Of a DNA stretch of 64,000 nucleotides, positions 55,944-64,000 are shown piece after piece. The notes below the pieces were generated by a model that made no database searches, was not told where the DNA came from, and worked only from the letters and a program-made list of their open reading frames with translations. The position numbers and the translations under genes were made by a program. Each line of letters starts with the position of its first letter. Position 1 is the first letter of the stretch. The DNA lies in assembly GCA_030528155.1 (NCBI GenBank), contig JAUMZL010000001.1, positions 81,156-145,155 of the forward strand. Direction: 5' to 3'. The stretch comes from Aerococcus sp. (lineage in GTDB: Bacteria; Bacillota; Bacilli; Lactobacillales; Aerococcaceae).

Positions 55944-56426
55944 TTACCACCCCTTGACTGTTAATGACTCCACCCGTCCTGCTAGCGCTAATTGCCGCTT
56001 ACGCTCAGCTTCAAAGGCGCTAGGCCACGGCAAGGATAACGACTGGCGTTCATGATGAGCGAGATCTCTAAATTGGGAGACGGCCGACACTTCTAGGGTA
56101 TGGAGAGCAGATAGGATCACATCAATATCCGTCTTGGTGTACTGGCCGGCGTACATCTCTGGCGTGAAGAAGTAATAGCCCGTTTTATTTGCCGCTTGAT
56201 CAACGACTTCATTGAACTGCAGTTGGATGAGGTAACTGGTGATCGTATCACCCAATGTGTTCCAAACCACATGGAGTTCCTCTTCACTCAATAACGCCTT
56301 CAATGGTAAATAGAACTGCACTGTTAGCTCCTTCACGCGGTCATTCTTCTCGATCGTCCACTCCGATAACCACGGGGTCTTTTCTAGCTGTTCTTTCAAG
56401 TAATCATATAATGACAATGGTTTCAT
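55944..56426 (-). CDS. DUF3013 family protein
   Basis: 160 aa from the ATG at 56426 (GAGGAGTTTTTCC). The frame to 56444 contains that site. Function unknown. The family is found upstream of prmA in many streptococci and lactobacilli, as here. Small soluble alpha/beta protein with no signal peptide or catalytic motif visible. Co-transcribed with prmA. Confidence 0.8.
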   Translation of the reverse strand: MKPLSLYDYLKEQLEKTPWLSEWTIEKNDRVKELTVQFYLPLKALLSEEELHVVWNTLGDTITSYLIQLQFNEVVDQAANKTGYYFFTPEMYAGQYTKTDIDVILSALHTLEVSAVSQFRDLAHHERQSLSLPWPSAFEAERKRQLALAGRVESLTVKGW

Positions 56427-56793
56427 GGAAAAACTCCTCTTCACTGGTTTGATGGCTAATCGTTAGCGGGTATCCACTTCATGGCCATCCGTGACTTGTG
56501 TCTTACCTTCATTATACAACAATCCTCTTTAAATACGGCCTTGATTTCCTTACCCCCGTTGATTTCAACGCGGTGCCCCACTTTACTTTCTTTTCGTTCA
56601 GTTAGTTCCTAAAAGCAAGTCGCTTTTCCCTTCAAAACCTGCCTTAAATGCACTTTTGGTTTTTAAAAGCCTATTTTTCACTTATCTTTTTCATAAAAGC
56701 CTTAAACTTTTGTGAAAAGCGAGTGATTCCCCTGTTTTATGGGCAAGGTATGCTATAATAAAGGCCGAAAATGATTTAAATTGGGGTGTCTAT
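56427..56793 (+). promoter_or_regulatory. Divergent promoter region of gpsB and the DUF3013 gene
   Basis: Plus-strand extended -10 TGCTATAAT near 56751-56759 for gpsB. Minus-strand TATAAT near 56513 for the DUF3013-prmA pair. Between them are AT-rich repeats such as CTTTTGTGAAAAG, which is nearly palindromic. No ORF or RNA gene seen. Confidence 0.5.
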
Positions 56794-57165
56794 ATGTCAG
56801 GTCGAAACCTAACCGCAAAAAATATCCTGGAAAAGGATTTTAAACCGGCCTTACGAGGGTTTAATACCAAAGAGGTGGATGAATTCTTAAACTTGATTAT
56901 TCGTGATTATGAGTCTTACGATCGCGAAATTTCTTACCTAAAAGCGCAAAATGAGCGCTTGAAACAGCGACTCAAACAGAGTGACACTGAACCTGGTGAC
57001 AGTAATAATCATCATGTTCAAGCCACCACTAACTACGACATTATTAAGCGACTTTCTCGCTTAGAAAAAACCGTCTACGGCGCGAGTGGTCAAGCGGAAA
57101 GTTTTTCCGATAATGAAACCAATCATGAAGATGATACGCAACTCTACACACGTTCCTCAAAATAA
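56794..57165 (+). CDS. gpsB: Cell-division and PBP-coordinating protein GpsB
   Basis: DivIVA-like cytosolic adaptor at the division site that binds class A PBPs such as the one at 16593. 123 aa. The N-terminal DivIVA core (LTAKNILEKDFKPALRGFNTKEVDEFLNLI) is followed by a coiled coil (about 40-65) and, after a polar linker, the C-terminal hexamer region TTNYDIIKRLSRLEKTVYG. A rather long Glu/Asp-rich tail ends the protein. Start follows TTGGGGTGTCTAT. rnpB lies just downstream. Confidence 0.94.
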   Translation: MSGRNLTAKNILEKDFKPALRGFNTKEVDEFLNLIIRDYESYDREISYLKAQNERLKQRLKQSDTEPGDSNNHHVQATTNYDIIKRLSRLEKTVYGASGQAESFSDNETNHEDDTQLYTRSSK

Positions 57166-57206
57166 GAAATTGCTGGATGAGACTAGCTTTTTAGGGCGGT
57201 CTTTCT

Positions 57207-57212
57207 TATAAT
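57207..57212 (+). promoter_or_regulatory. -10 box of rnpB
   Basis: TATAAT, 12 bp before the first P1 nucleotide. The -35 position (57184-57189) is weak. Confidence 0.5.
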
Positions 57213-57224
57213 AGGACACTGTGC

Positions 57225-57594
57225 TTGTAAATTTCGGGTAATCGCGGGTATTTTTCAATATCTGAGGAAAGTCCATGCTCTCACAGGCTGCGATGCCTGT
57301 AGTGTTCGTGCTTCGCGAAACAATAAGCGGAGGCTTGATGGCGGGCAAACGGGCTAAGGCGTATGCTATGCTCTAGTCGCCCTGAAAAGTGCCACAGTGA
57401 CGGAGTTCAACGGGAAATCGTTGGAGTGGAACGCGGTAAACCCCTCGAGAGAGCAACCTAAACATTTGGTAAGGGCACTTGTCTTAAGGAATTTGAACGA
57501 AGAGACGAGGCTGTTTTACAGTAGACAGATGATTACCGAACCGATGTCGACCCAGGGCATTGGGGAACAGAACATGGCTTATAGAAATTTACAA
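57225..57594 (+). ncRNA. rnpB: RNase P RNA, class B
   Basis: Catalytic RNA that matures tRNA 5' ends. P1 closes with TTGTAAATTTC (57225-57235) against GAAATTTACAA (57584-57594). Conserved core: GAGGAAAGTCCATGCTC near 57264, GGGCAAACGGGCTAAGGC near 57341 and ACAGAACATGGCTTATAGAA near the 3' end. Ends are assigned by P1 only. A strong terminator follows. Confidence 0.95.
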
Positions 57595-57601
57595 ATGGGT
57601 T

Positions 57602-57636
57602 GGGAAAGGCGCTACTTGCCTTTCCCTTTTTCTTTT
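57602..57636 (+). terminator. rnpB terminator
   Basis: GGGAAAGGC, loop GCTACTT, GCCTTTCCC, then TTTTTCTTTTT. Confidence 0.9.
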
Positions 57637-57690
57637 TATGCGCTAGACTAAAGCCATCACTCATTGATTTTTTTATTAGGAGGACCTCAT

Positions 57691-58815
57691 ATGCCAACCT
57701 TTGAACTGATTGCGACATGTGCAGCGGGGATTGAATCCCTCGTCAATCAAGAACTCAAAGCCCTCGGTTACCATACCCAAAGTGAAAACGGACGCATTCG
57801 CTTTGAAGGTGGGTATGCAGCCATTGCCGAAACCAACATCAAATTACGCACCGCCGACCGTATCAAGATTGTCATGGGCGAATTTCCTGCTACGAGTTTC
57901 GATGCTCTTTATGAACAAACTAAAGCCATCGCTTGGGAACAGTGGCTACCCATGGATGCCGAATTTCCTGTTAGCGGTAAAGCCATCAAATCTAAATTAC
58001 ACGCTACGCCTACCGTTCAAAAAATGGTGAAAAAAGCGATTGTTGATCGTCTCAATACCTACTATCACCACCATGGCCATCTACCTGAAAGTGGCGCTCA
58101 TTATGCCATCGATGTGCGCCTGTACAAGGATAAAGCCTCAATCACCCTCGATACGAGTGGGGACAGCCTATTCAAACGGGGCTACCGACAAGAAAAAGGT
58201 GGCGCCCCTCTCAAGGAGAATCTGGCTGCGGCCTTAGTAGATCTCACCACCTGGCACGCCGACCGCCCCTTCTATGATCCAACGACGGGGTCTGGGACCA
58301 TCGCCATCGAAGCAGCCATGAAAGGCATGAATATTGCCCCGGGTTTGAAGCGCTCCTTTATTTGCGAGGAATGGGACATCTTTACTGATGAATTCCAAAC
58401 GGCTCGCAAACAAGCCGAAGCTGACATTGATCATGAGGTTCAGCTGGACATCCTCGCCTGTGATATCGACCACCGCATGATCGATATTGCCAAAGAAAAC
58501 GCTAAAGCCGCTGGTGTCGCCCATCAAATCGAATTTAAACAGATGCAAGTGGCTGACTTCACTACGGATAAATCATTTGGCATTATCGTTTCTAATCCGC
58601 CGTACGGTGAACGGCTGAAAGATCGAAAATACGCGCATGCCCTCTATCAACAAATGGGCGACCTCTATCGCGCCCTACCGACCTGGAGCAAATACATCTT
58701 AACGAGCGATCCAGATTTTGAAACCTACTATGGCGAAAAAGCCACCAAAAAGCGCAAACTCTACAACGGGGCGTTGCGTACCGACTACTATCAATACTGG
58801 GGCAAACGCCACTAA
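57691..58815 (+). CDS. THUMP-domain class I RNA methyltransferase (RlmL/YpsC type)
   Basis: Predicted 23S rRNA guanine methyltransferase. 374 aa from the ATG at 57691, after AGGAGGACCTCAT. The THUMP domain spans about 50-155. Then the methyltransferase core: FYDPTTGSGTIAIEAAMKG (SAM motif I) and SNPPYGERL (motif IV NPPY). It is the single-module YpsC type, half the size of E. coli RlmL. It follows rnpB on the same strand, a common Firmicutes order. Confidence 0.92.
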   Translation: MPTFELIATCAAGIESLVNQELKALGYHTQSENGRIRFEGGYAAIAETNIKLRTADRIKIVMGEFPATSFDALYEQTKAIAWEQWLPMDAEFPVSGKAIKSKLHATPTVQKMVKKAIVDRLNTYYHHHGHLPESGAHYAIDVRLYKDKASITLDTSGDSLFKRGYRQEKGGAPLKENLAAALVDLTTWHADRPFYDPTTGSGTIAIEAAMKGMNIAPGLKRSFICEEWDIFTDEFQTARKQAEADIDHEVQLDILACDIDHRMIDIAKENAKAAGVAHQIEFKQMQVADFTTDKSFGIIVSNPPYGERLKDRKYAHALYQQMGDLYRALPTWSKYILTSDPDFETYYGEKATKKRKLYNGALRTDYYQYWGKRH

Positions 58816-58817
58816 AA

Positions 58818-58860
58818 AGATCCCTCCTGCTGATGGTTGAACATTAGCAGGAGGGATTAT
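58818..58860. terminator. Hairpin between the methyltransferase and arsenite pump genes
   Basis: ATCCCTCCTGCT ... AGCAGGAGGGAT. The minus-strand T run (CTTTTT) makes it a good terminator for the arsenite pump gene, weaker on the plus strand. Confidence 0.75.
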
Positions 58861-58931
58861 TGGTGTTTGGCATGGGGTTACCATTTTAGCGACAACATGA
58901 AGCAAACGCGCGCATAAAAATGATTTTTAGT

Positions 58932-59984
58932 TTACTCGTATTTATCAAACCAGTGTCTGGTATGATTGGATATTCTTACCAAAAACAACATAACAGGCAC
59001 TTCTACTAGGACACCCACCGTCGTGGCAAGTGTCGCTGGCGCAGACATCCCAAACAATGCAATAGAAACAGCCACCGCCAATTCAAAGAAATTAGAGGCA
59101 CCAATCATTCCAGCAGGCGAAGCGATATCATGTGGTAATTTTAAGAAATAACTGATTATATAAGCAATTCCAAAAATAAATAGCGTCTGAATGACCAACG
59201 GAATGGCAATTAAAATAATATGCAAAGGGTTGGATAAAATGACCTTGCCTTGAAACGAGAACAGCAATATCAATGTGAGTAATAAGCCAACTGACGTTAT
59301 GCCATCAAATTTCTTTACAAAATTATTTTCGAAATAAGCCTTGCCTTTTTTCTTTGAAACCATATAACGGGTCAAAATTCCTGCGATTAATGGAATCACC
59401 ACAAACAAAAATATGGAAAAGAATAAGGTATCAAAGGGAACAAATACGTTTCCCATTCCCAACAAGAAGCTGACAATCGGCACAAATGCGATTAAAATAA
59501 TTAAATCGTTGGTGGCGACTTGGACCACCGTATAAGCGGGATTTCCTTTTGTCAGAGAACTCCAAACAAAAACCATGGCGGTACACGGCGCTGCTCCGAG
59601 TAGAACGGCGCCAGCAAGGTATTCTGTGGCTAATTCATTGGCTATCCATGTCTTAAAAACCACATGGAAGAAGAATGAAGCAATAAAATACATTGTAAAT
59701 GGCTTGATTAACCAATTCGTTATCCAGGTTACAACCAGTCCCCTAGGATTCTTGCTAACATTTTTGATGCTTTGAAAGTCTACTTTCATCATCATGGGGT
59801 AAATCATTATCCAAATCAATATGGCAATAGGAATAGACACATTGGCATATTCAAATTGACTAAGGAAGGCAGGAATTGCGGGAAGAAACTTTCCGATTAA
59901 CACTCCTGCTATCATGCACAGTATTACCCAAACTGTTAAATAGTGTTCAAAAAAGCCTATATCAGAAGATTTTTCTTTTATCAT
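58932..59984 (-). CDS. ACR3-family arsenite efflux permease
   Basis: 350 aa, about 10 helices. Uses the proton gradient to expel arsenite. The conserved Cys134 of GAAPCTAMVFVWS (helix 4 region) and the GASNFFELAVAVSI helix with its Glu are present, as in Bacillus and fungal ACR3. The gene looks visibly AT-richer than its neighbours and has no arsR or arsC beside it, which hints at transfer. Start follows GGTGGTCATTTAGC. Confidence 0.93.
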   Translation of the reverse strand: MIKEKSSDIGFFEHYLTVWVILCMIAGVLIGKFLPAIPAFLSQFEYANVSIPIAILIWIMIYPMMMKVDFQSIKNVSKNPRGLVVTWITNWLIKPFTMYFIASFFFHVVFKTWIANELATEYLAGAVLLGAAPCTAMVFVWSSLTKGNPAYTVVQVATNDLIILIAFVPIVSFLLGMGNVFVPFDTLFFSIFLFVVIPLIAGILTRYMVSKKKGKAYFENNFVKKFDGITSVGLLLTLILLFSFQGKVILSNPLHIILIAIPLVIQTLFIFGIAYIISYFLKLPHDIASPAGMIGASNFFELAVAVSIALFGMSAPATLATTVGVLVEVPVMLFLVRISNHTRHWFDKYE

Positions 59985-60128
59985 GCTAAATGACCACCTT
60001 TTCTATTCACTTTTTTCATGTTTTATTTGTATCTGTTTTTCATTGGTTGTTTTGAAAACCACAGGCTAGCTTTTCCTGGCAAAGTAGCTGCCTTCATATC
60101 CATACCACTCAATCATACTGACCTTCGC

Positions 60129-60266
60129 TTATTCTTGTATATGAAATTCACGACCGTTCTCCCTATCATTAACACGCCCGTCTATCAATGCCAGCATCAC
60201 GATAATATTCACCAGGATGGTGCCGATAGCTGTCTCTTTATCCATGCACTGAGAGCAGCCGTACAT
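60129..60266 (-). CDS. Small ORF upstream of the arsenite pump
   Basis: Doubtful 45-residue frame beginning MYGCSQCMDKETAIGT, with a CxxC and one hydrophobic stretch (ILVNIIVMLALI). The ribosome site AAGAAGAAAAG is poor. I do not recognise it. It could be a remnant of a larger gene or chance. The rest of 59985-60369 shows no arsR-like helix-turn-helix in any frame. Confidence 0.2.
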   Translation of the reverse strand: MYGCSQCMDKETAIGTILVNIIVMLALIDGRVNDRENGREFHIQE

Positions 60267-60328
60267 TTCTTTTCTTCTTAAAAAGTAACCAACAGCAAGC
60301 CACTGTGACGTATCCTAAACATAAATCA

Positions 60329-60356
60329 AGCCCCCAAGTGATAGGACTTGAAGGCT
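60329..60356 (-). terminator. Terminator after the nucleoside hydrolase gene
   Basis: Minus strand AGCCTTCAAGT, loop CCTATC, ACTTGGGGGCT (two G-U pairs), then TGATTT. Confidence 0.6.
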
Positions 60357-60369
60357 GATTGATTACTCG

Positions 60370-61317
60370 TTATTGATTTGGTTCGCCGATGCGTTCAATC
60401 GCATCGTAAATCAAATTCCAGAATTTTTCTTGATCCAATTTCACAGCTACCTGGGTGTGCATATCGTCAGGGCGAGGTTGACGGAAGTCGGCAACAGTCA
60501 TCCCTTCTGTCAGCTTACCGTGAATTTCAACGTCTACTGGCACCCGCTCAGTTGTCATCACGCTTGGGTCAATCACGTAAGCAACGGCACATGGGTCATG
60601 AACAGGTGGGAAATCGAAGGCTTGGTTGGCTTGGTAGGCTTTCTTGAAGAAGGCCATCAAGTCCACAACAAATTGGGCCGGTTTCGTCCCGATGCCTTTG
60701 ATGTGTTCCACCACTTCATCGGTGCAGAGCGCTTGGTGAGTGAGATCGAGACCAACCATGGTGACTGGCCAGCTTTCATTAAACACAATATGTGCTGCTT
60801 CTGGGTCGACCATGATGTTAAATTCTGCGACAGCACTCCAGTTACCAGTATGATAGCCACCGCCCATCAGGACCACTTCTTTCACCCGATCAACAATAGC
60901 TGGTTCTAAACGGGCAGCCAGAGCAATATTGGTGAGCGAGCCTGTTGGTACCAAGGTGATCGTTTTTGGTTCATGACTCATCACGGTATCGATGATGAAT
61001 TCTGCTGCTCGTTTTCCGGTGAGTTCTAGTGTTGGTGTAGGGAGATCTACCCCTTCTAACCCGGTTTCACCGTGGATAGCTGTGGCCACTTGCGGTTCTT
61101 TAACAAGCGGTTTCAGTACCCCTTTTGAGATAGGCACATCTTTCATGCCGATGACGGTTCCAATCGCCAAAGCGTTACGTGTCACTTTTTCAAGCGTTTG
61201 GTTGCCACCAACTGTCGTGATCCCTAACAATTCAATTTCCGGATTTCCATAAGCGAGCATCATTGCTACCGCATCATCATGCCCTGGGTCACAATCCAAA
61301 ATAATCTTCTTTGTCAT
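60370..61317 (-). CDS. Inosine-uridine preferring nucleoside hydrolase
   Basis: Splits ribonucleosides into base and ribose. 315 aa from the ATG at 61317 (GAGAGGAGTGCAAATA). Calcium-binding DCDPGHDDA (8-16), the internal NIALAARLEP, and the HDPCAVAYVIDP C-terminal Asp motif. The transporter next to it supplies the substrate. Specificity (pyrimidine or mixed) cannot be read from sequence. Confidence 0.95.
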   Translation of the reverse strand: MTKKIILDCDPGHDDAVAMMLAYGNPEIELLGITTVGGNQTLEKVTRNALAIGTVIGMKDVPISKGVLKPLVKEPQVATAIHGETGLEGVDLPTPTLELTGKRAAEFIIDTVMSHEPKTITLVPTGSLTNIALAARLEPAIVDRVKEVVLMGGGYHTGNWSAVAEFNIMVDPEAAHIVFNESWPVTMVGLDLTHQALCTDEVVEHIKGIGTKPAQFVVDLMAFFKKAYQANQAFDFPPVHDPCAVAYVIDPSVMTTERVPVDVEIHGKLTEGMTVADFRQPRPDDMHTQVAVKLDQEKFWNLIYDAIERIGEPNQ

Positions 61318-61392
61318 TATTTGCACTCCTCTCACTACATGACTAACAATTTGACCAGCTTGTCCTGGCCAATCCTCCTTTGAGGTCTACTC

Positions 61393-62625
61393 CTAATAAA
61401 AGATTCCCACAATCGTTGCTGTTAAGCAAGAGGCTAGCGTTGCCCCAGCAATAATTTTTAATGATTGTGAAGAAATGAAACGGGCCTGGCGTTGATCGAG
61501 AGAACGCAATGCTCCGCTGATGATCCCGATCGTCCCGAAGTTGGCATAGCTAACCAGATAGGTGGAAAGCATGGCCACAGTGCGCGGCGAGAGATTCTTA
61601 ATCCCTGCTTCTAACGTCTGCATACCGACCAATTCGTTGGTGAATAGCTTGGTAGCCATAATACTGCCGGCTTGAACAATATCATCGGTTTGAATCCCAA
61701 TCCCAAATGCGAGCGGTGAGAATACATACCCGACAATTTCCGTCAAGGTCATGCCGACAATGGCTTGGAACACATTATTCAAGAAACCAATCAAGGCGAT
61801 AAACCCGATCAATGTTCCGGCTACAGCCAAAGCCAAGTTCCACCCATTCATCATGTATGTCCCCAACATATCAAAGAAACTCTGCTTCTCTTCCATGGTG
61901 AGTGCAGCCGTACCGTCAGTCGGGTGTTCTAAACGATCATCTTTGGCTTCCTGTTGTTTGAGCGCTTCTGGGTCATAGGGGTTCATGATTTTTGAAATAA
62001 TAAAGGCTGAAAAAATGTTCAAAATAACGGCTACAACCACATATTTCCCTTCAATAACGTTCATATAAGCTGCCAGCATGTTGGCCCCGACCGTGCCTGT
62101 CGCTGACATGACAAACGTAAACATCCGTTTCTCATCGATCTGTTTAGCAATATCTTCCACAGTAAGGAAGCAGGCAGGTTCTCCGAGTAACATCCCGGAA
62201 ATGGCAAATTGCCCTTCTAATTCTCCCACACCAGTGATCTTATTGATCAACCAGCCGATCCATTTCATACAGAATGGTAGTACCTTAATGTAGTCCAAAA
62301 TACCGATCAAAGCAGACATGAACACCAGTGGACAGAGCACATTGAAGAAGAAAACAAAGGCTCCCTCATTAATGGCAATCCCACCAAATACAAAACTCAC
62401 ACCGGCTTGCGCTTGACCGAACAACCAGCTCATGAAGTTTGAAACGCCACCGAGAAAAGCAATCCCGGCCGTTGTTTTCAAACAGACAAAGGCGAGCACA
62501 ATCATATAGATCAGCATCAACCCCAGTTGCTTCCACTGGCCAATAATCTGCCGCTTATTGTTCGAGAGTAAGTAGGCCAAAGCCCCAATCACTACCAAAC
62601 CAAGCAGCGCACGAATGATGGTCAT
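61393..62625 (-). CDS. nupC: Concentrative nucleoside transporter (NupC/CNT family)
   Basis: 410 aa, about 10 helices. H+ or Na+ coupled nucleoside uptake. GLVVIGALAYLLSNNKR N-terminus, FAISGMLLGEPACFLTVED, TNELVGMQTLEAG and SYANFGTIGIISGAL match the CNT nucleoside-binding and gating regions. First gene of the operon with the nucleoside hydrolase 75 bp downstream. Start after AAGGAGGAACAAG. Its promoter has an overlapping cre-like site. Confidence 0.95.
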   Translation of the reverse strand: MTIIRALLGLVVIGALAYLLSNNKRQIIGQWKQLGLMLIYMIVLAFVCLKTTAGIAFLGGVSNFMSWLFGQAQAGVSFVFGGIAINEGAFVFFFNVLCPLVFMSALIGILDYIKVLPFCMKWIGWLINKITGVGELEGQFAISGMLLGEPACFLTVEDIAKQIDEKRMFTFVMSATGTVGANMLAAYMNVIEGKYVVVAVILNIFSAFIISKIMNPYDPEALKQQEAKDDRLEHPTDGTAALTMEEKQSFFDMLGTYMMNGWNLALAVAGTLIGFIALIGFLNNVFQAIVGMTLTEIVGYVFSPLAFGIGIQTDDIVQAGSIMATKLFTNELVGMQTLEAGIKNLSPRTVAMLSTYLVSYANFGTIGIISGALRSLDQRQARFISSQSLKIIAGATLASCLTATIVGIFY

Positions 62626-62655
62626 TCTTGTTCCTCCTTTATACTTATTGCATTT

Positions 62656-62684
62656 ATCTTAGTCTTTTGTGAAAGCGGGATCAA
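62656..62684 (-). promoter_or_regulatory. Promoter of the nupC-nucleoside hydrolase operon
   Basis: Minus-strand TTGATC, 17 bp, TAAGAT. Confidence 0.65.
62670..62683 (+). promoter_or_regulatory. cre-like site at the nupC promoter
   Basis: TGAAAGCGGGATCA, one mismatch (G for T at position 10) from TGWNANCGNTNWCA, overlapping the -35. Catabolite repression of nucleoside use is the inference. Confidence 0.45.
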
Positions 62685-62852
62685 TCCTTTTTCTAATAAT
62701 TCTAAGCCATAATCTTCCTTTTTTTAGATTAAAGCGTTTATTCACGTGCTGATCGTTGCGAGATAATTACGACAATTCTTCCTATAGATTTTTAGCATAA
62801 CTCCACGTTTTTCATTCGTAGATATTTTATCTATTGTTAGCAATTTATACGG

Positions 62853-62881
62853 TTTACGTGCGATTAAATTGATGCTAGAAT
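62853..62881 (+). promoter_or_regulatory. Promoter of the YitT-family gene
   Basis: TTTACG, 17 bp, TAGAAT with an extended TGC. Confidence 0.6.
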
Positions 62882-62944
62882 GCCTTGTGCTCTTCTTCTC
62901 TCGCTGGAAGAAAACGCAAATCATGATTATTTAGGAGGTTTTTT

Positions 62945-63949
62945 ATGTCTTCAATTGTAGATTCCACGCAGCGCAGTAAACAGATTTTTTGGATTATTTT
63001 AGGCGTCTTTATTACGACATTCGGGCAGTACTATTTCTTACTGCCAGAAAGCATCTTGGGAGGCGGTGCCGCCGGGATGGCCATGATCTTTACTAGTTTC
63101 GTCAACCTGCCCTACTCCATCGTCCTGTTAGTGTTGAATGCGATCTTGTTAATCTTAGGGATTGTGCTGATTGATCGCTCTTTTGGAGGCATGACCCTCT
63201 TCGCTGTCGCTATTTCCACTGGCCTAGTTGCCCTCTTCGATTTCGCCTTTCCAGCTGCCCATGCGATCACGCATGACACCATGTTGAACATGTTCTTCGG
63301 TAACCTCCTCATGGCTATCGGGATCGGCTGGGTCTTCAATGCGAGCGCATCAACTGGTGGCACTGATATCCTCGGCTACCTCTTGAAGAAATACTTACAC
63401 GTGACCTTCAGCACCGGGACGCTCATCGTCAATTTAGCGATCCTCTTGGGGACGTTCAGTATTTTTGGGATCGATCGTGGGTTATATGCGACATTTGGCG
63501 TGATTTTCCAAGCCACCGTTTTAAATCGGGTCATTGCCGGAGGGGAAGGTCGTTTCCAAATCACCATCATGACCTCTCAAGTGGAAACAATCAACCAATT
63601 TATTCTCACCGAACTCAATCGTTCAACCACCCTCTACCACGCTGAGGGGGGGTACCAACGTAAACCACGTTTGGTAATCATCTCGATCGTTGATGGACGC
63701 CAGTTGCTGAAGATTAAACAATTTGTTCATCAAACGGATCCCAATGCTTTCTTCTATGTGAACTCCATCACCGATATTTCTGGGCTTGGTTTTACTATCA
63801 ACTACCCAGTTTACAGTAACGTTGACAATGCTTCGGATGAACATAATCAATTAGAAGATGCGAAGAAATTGGAACGAGCCGAACATGTTAAACCATATGC
63901 CAAATTCCGAGCACAAAAGAAAAAAGAACGCCAACAACAAGAAAAATGA
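62945..63949 (+). CDS. YitT-family membrane protein (DUF161/DUF2179)
   Basis: 334 aa, transport or sensing role unproven. Five to six helices in the first ~190 residues with GGGAAGMAMIFTSF and NASASTGGTDILGYLLKK, followed by a cytosolic DUF2179 domain (about 205-290: RFQITIMTSQVE, YHAEGGYQRKPRLVIISIV). A further ~45 charged residues form a tail. The stop TGA at 63947 is also the first base triplet of an IS3/IS150-like end, so the native C-terminus may have been cut. Start after TTAGGAGGTTTTTT. Confidence 0.9.
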   Translation: MSSIVDSTQRSKQIFWIILGVFITTFGQYYFLLPESILGGGAAGMAMIFTSFVNLPYSIVLLVLNAILLILGIVLIDRSFGGMTLFAVAISTGLVALFDFAFPAAHAITHDTMLNMFFGNLLMAIGIGWVFNASASTGGTDILGYLLKKYLHVTFSTGTLIVNLAILLGTFSIFGIDRGLYATFGVIFQATVLNRVIAGGEGRFQITIMTSQVETINQFILTELNRSTTLYHAEGGYQRKPRLVIISIVDGRQLLKIKQFVHQTDPNAFFYVNSITDISGLGFTINYPVYSNVDNASDEHNQLEDAKKLERAEHVKPYAKFRAQKKKERQQQEK

Positions 63950-64000
63950 ACTGCACCCTGTCAAGTAGACATCAAAATACAAAAAATAATCTAACTAAAG
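63947..64000. mobile_element. Left end of an IS3/IS150-like insertion sequence (partial)
   Basis: TGAACTGCACCCTGTCAAG then TAGACATC and an AT-rich run. IS150 and relatives begin TGTACTGCACCC... and have TTGGAC at the corresponding point, so the start is close to that type. No transposase lies in the window, because the element would continue beyond 64000. Confidence 0.55.

Noticed and set aside
57397-57651. 84-codon frame inside the rnpB region
   Set aside because: Lies within conserved RNase P RNA core and the terminator, so the frame is incidental.
60018-60281. 87-codon plus-strand frame upstream of the arsenite pump
   Set aside because: No ribosome site and no family-like sequence. Composition is that of non-coding DNA.

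Overview
The window is a run of low-to-mid GC Firmicutes chromosome that reads as Lactobacillales. Pointers are the cggR-gap-pgk-tpiA-eno cluster, a CtsR box at clpP, gpsB, a class B RNase P RNA, CopY, a DUF3013-prmA-rel-dtd block, a PTS IIC/GH1 pair and a non-oxidative gene set. I could not settle family or genus from sequence alone. Almost every gene is a recognisable core or metabolic gene. I saw no CRISPR array, prophage, tRNA, rRNA or defence island. The accessory signals are the arsenite-pump locus and the end of an IS-like element at the right edge.

Layout. 1-760: 3'-truncated membrane protein. 1087-6644 (minus): eno, tpiA, pgk, gap, cggR, transcribed from cggR towards eno, with a promoter and two CggR-like operators. 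6951-7868: lipid kinase. 8084-15624 (minus): clpP, rpoD, dnaG, engB, clpX, tig. 15971-18959 (plus): recU and a class A PBP. 19055-23217: an ATP-grasp-like protein, a solitary copY, ung, a Cof-type HAD hydrolase and a low-molecular-weight phosphatase. 24431-27210: pyrF and pyrE behind a PyrR-type attenuator, then an MFS carrier. 27550-33596 (minus): alanine symporter, then an AI-2E permease/coaA/UbiB group. 34094-38105: a sucrose locus with repressor, hydrolase, proton symporter and two perfect or near-perfect operators. 38271-40064: P1B-type metal ATPase behind a PerR-like box. 40166-42500: RNase H-like, hypothetical, acpP and DUF2187 genes. 42641-46175: beta-glucoside locus. 46403-48370: class III fructose bisphosphatase.

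48597-51836: a TPP riboswitch in front of thiM-thiD-thiE-tenA. 51959-56426 (minus): dtd, rel, prmA and a DUF3013 gene. 56794-58815 (plus): gpsB, rnpB and a THUMP-domain RNA methyltransferase. 58932-62625 (minus): ACR3 arsenite pump, nucleoside hydrolase and nucleoside transporter. 62945-63949: a YitT-family protein whose stop codon coincides with the start of an IS3/IS150-like terminal sequence.

Themes. Carbon control is well displayed: CggR for lower glycolysis, a LacI operator pair plus a cre-like site for sucrose, cre-like sites at the beta-glucoside and nucleoside operons, and gluconeogenic Fbp. Stress and metal control appears as a CtsR box on clpP, a cop box on copY and a PerR-like box on the P-type ATPase. 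No clearly new multi-gene system stands out. The best leads are small: a 46-bp duplication of the start of rel lying upstream of rel, the IS end that supplies the stop of the YitT gene, a ThiE with a repeat-bearing N-terminal extension, an orphan CopY, and the P-type ATPase with an altered HP motif.
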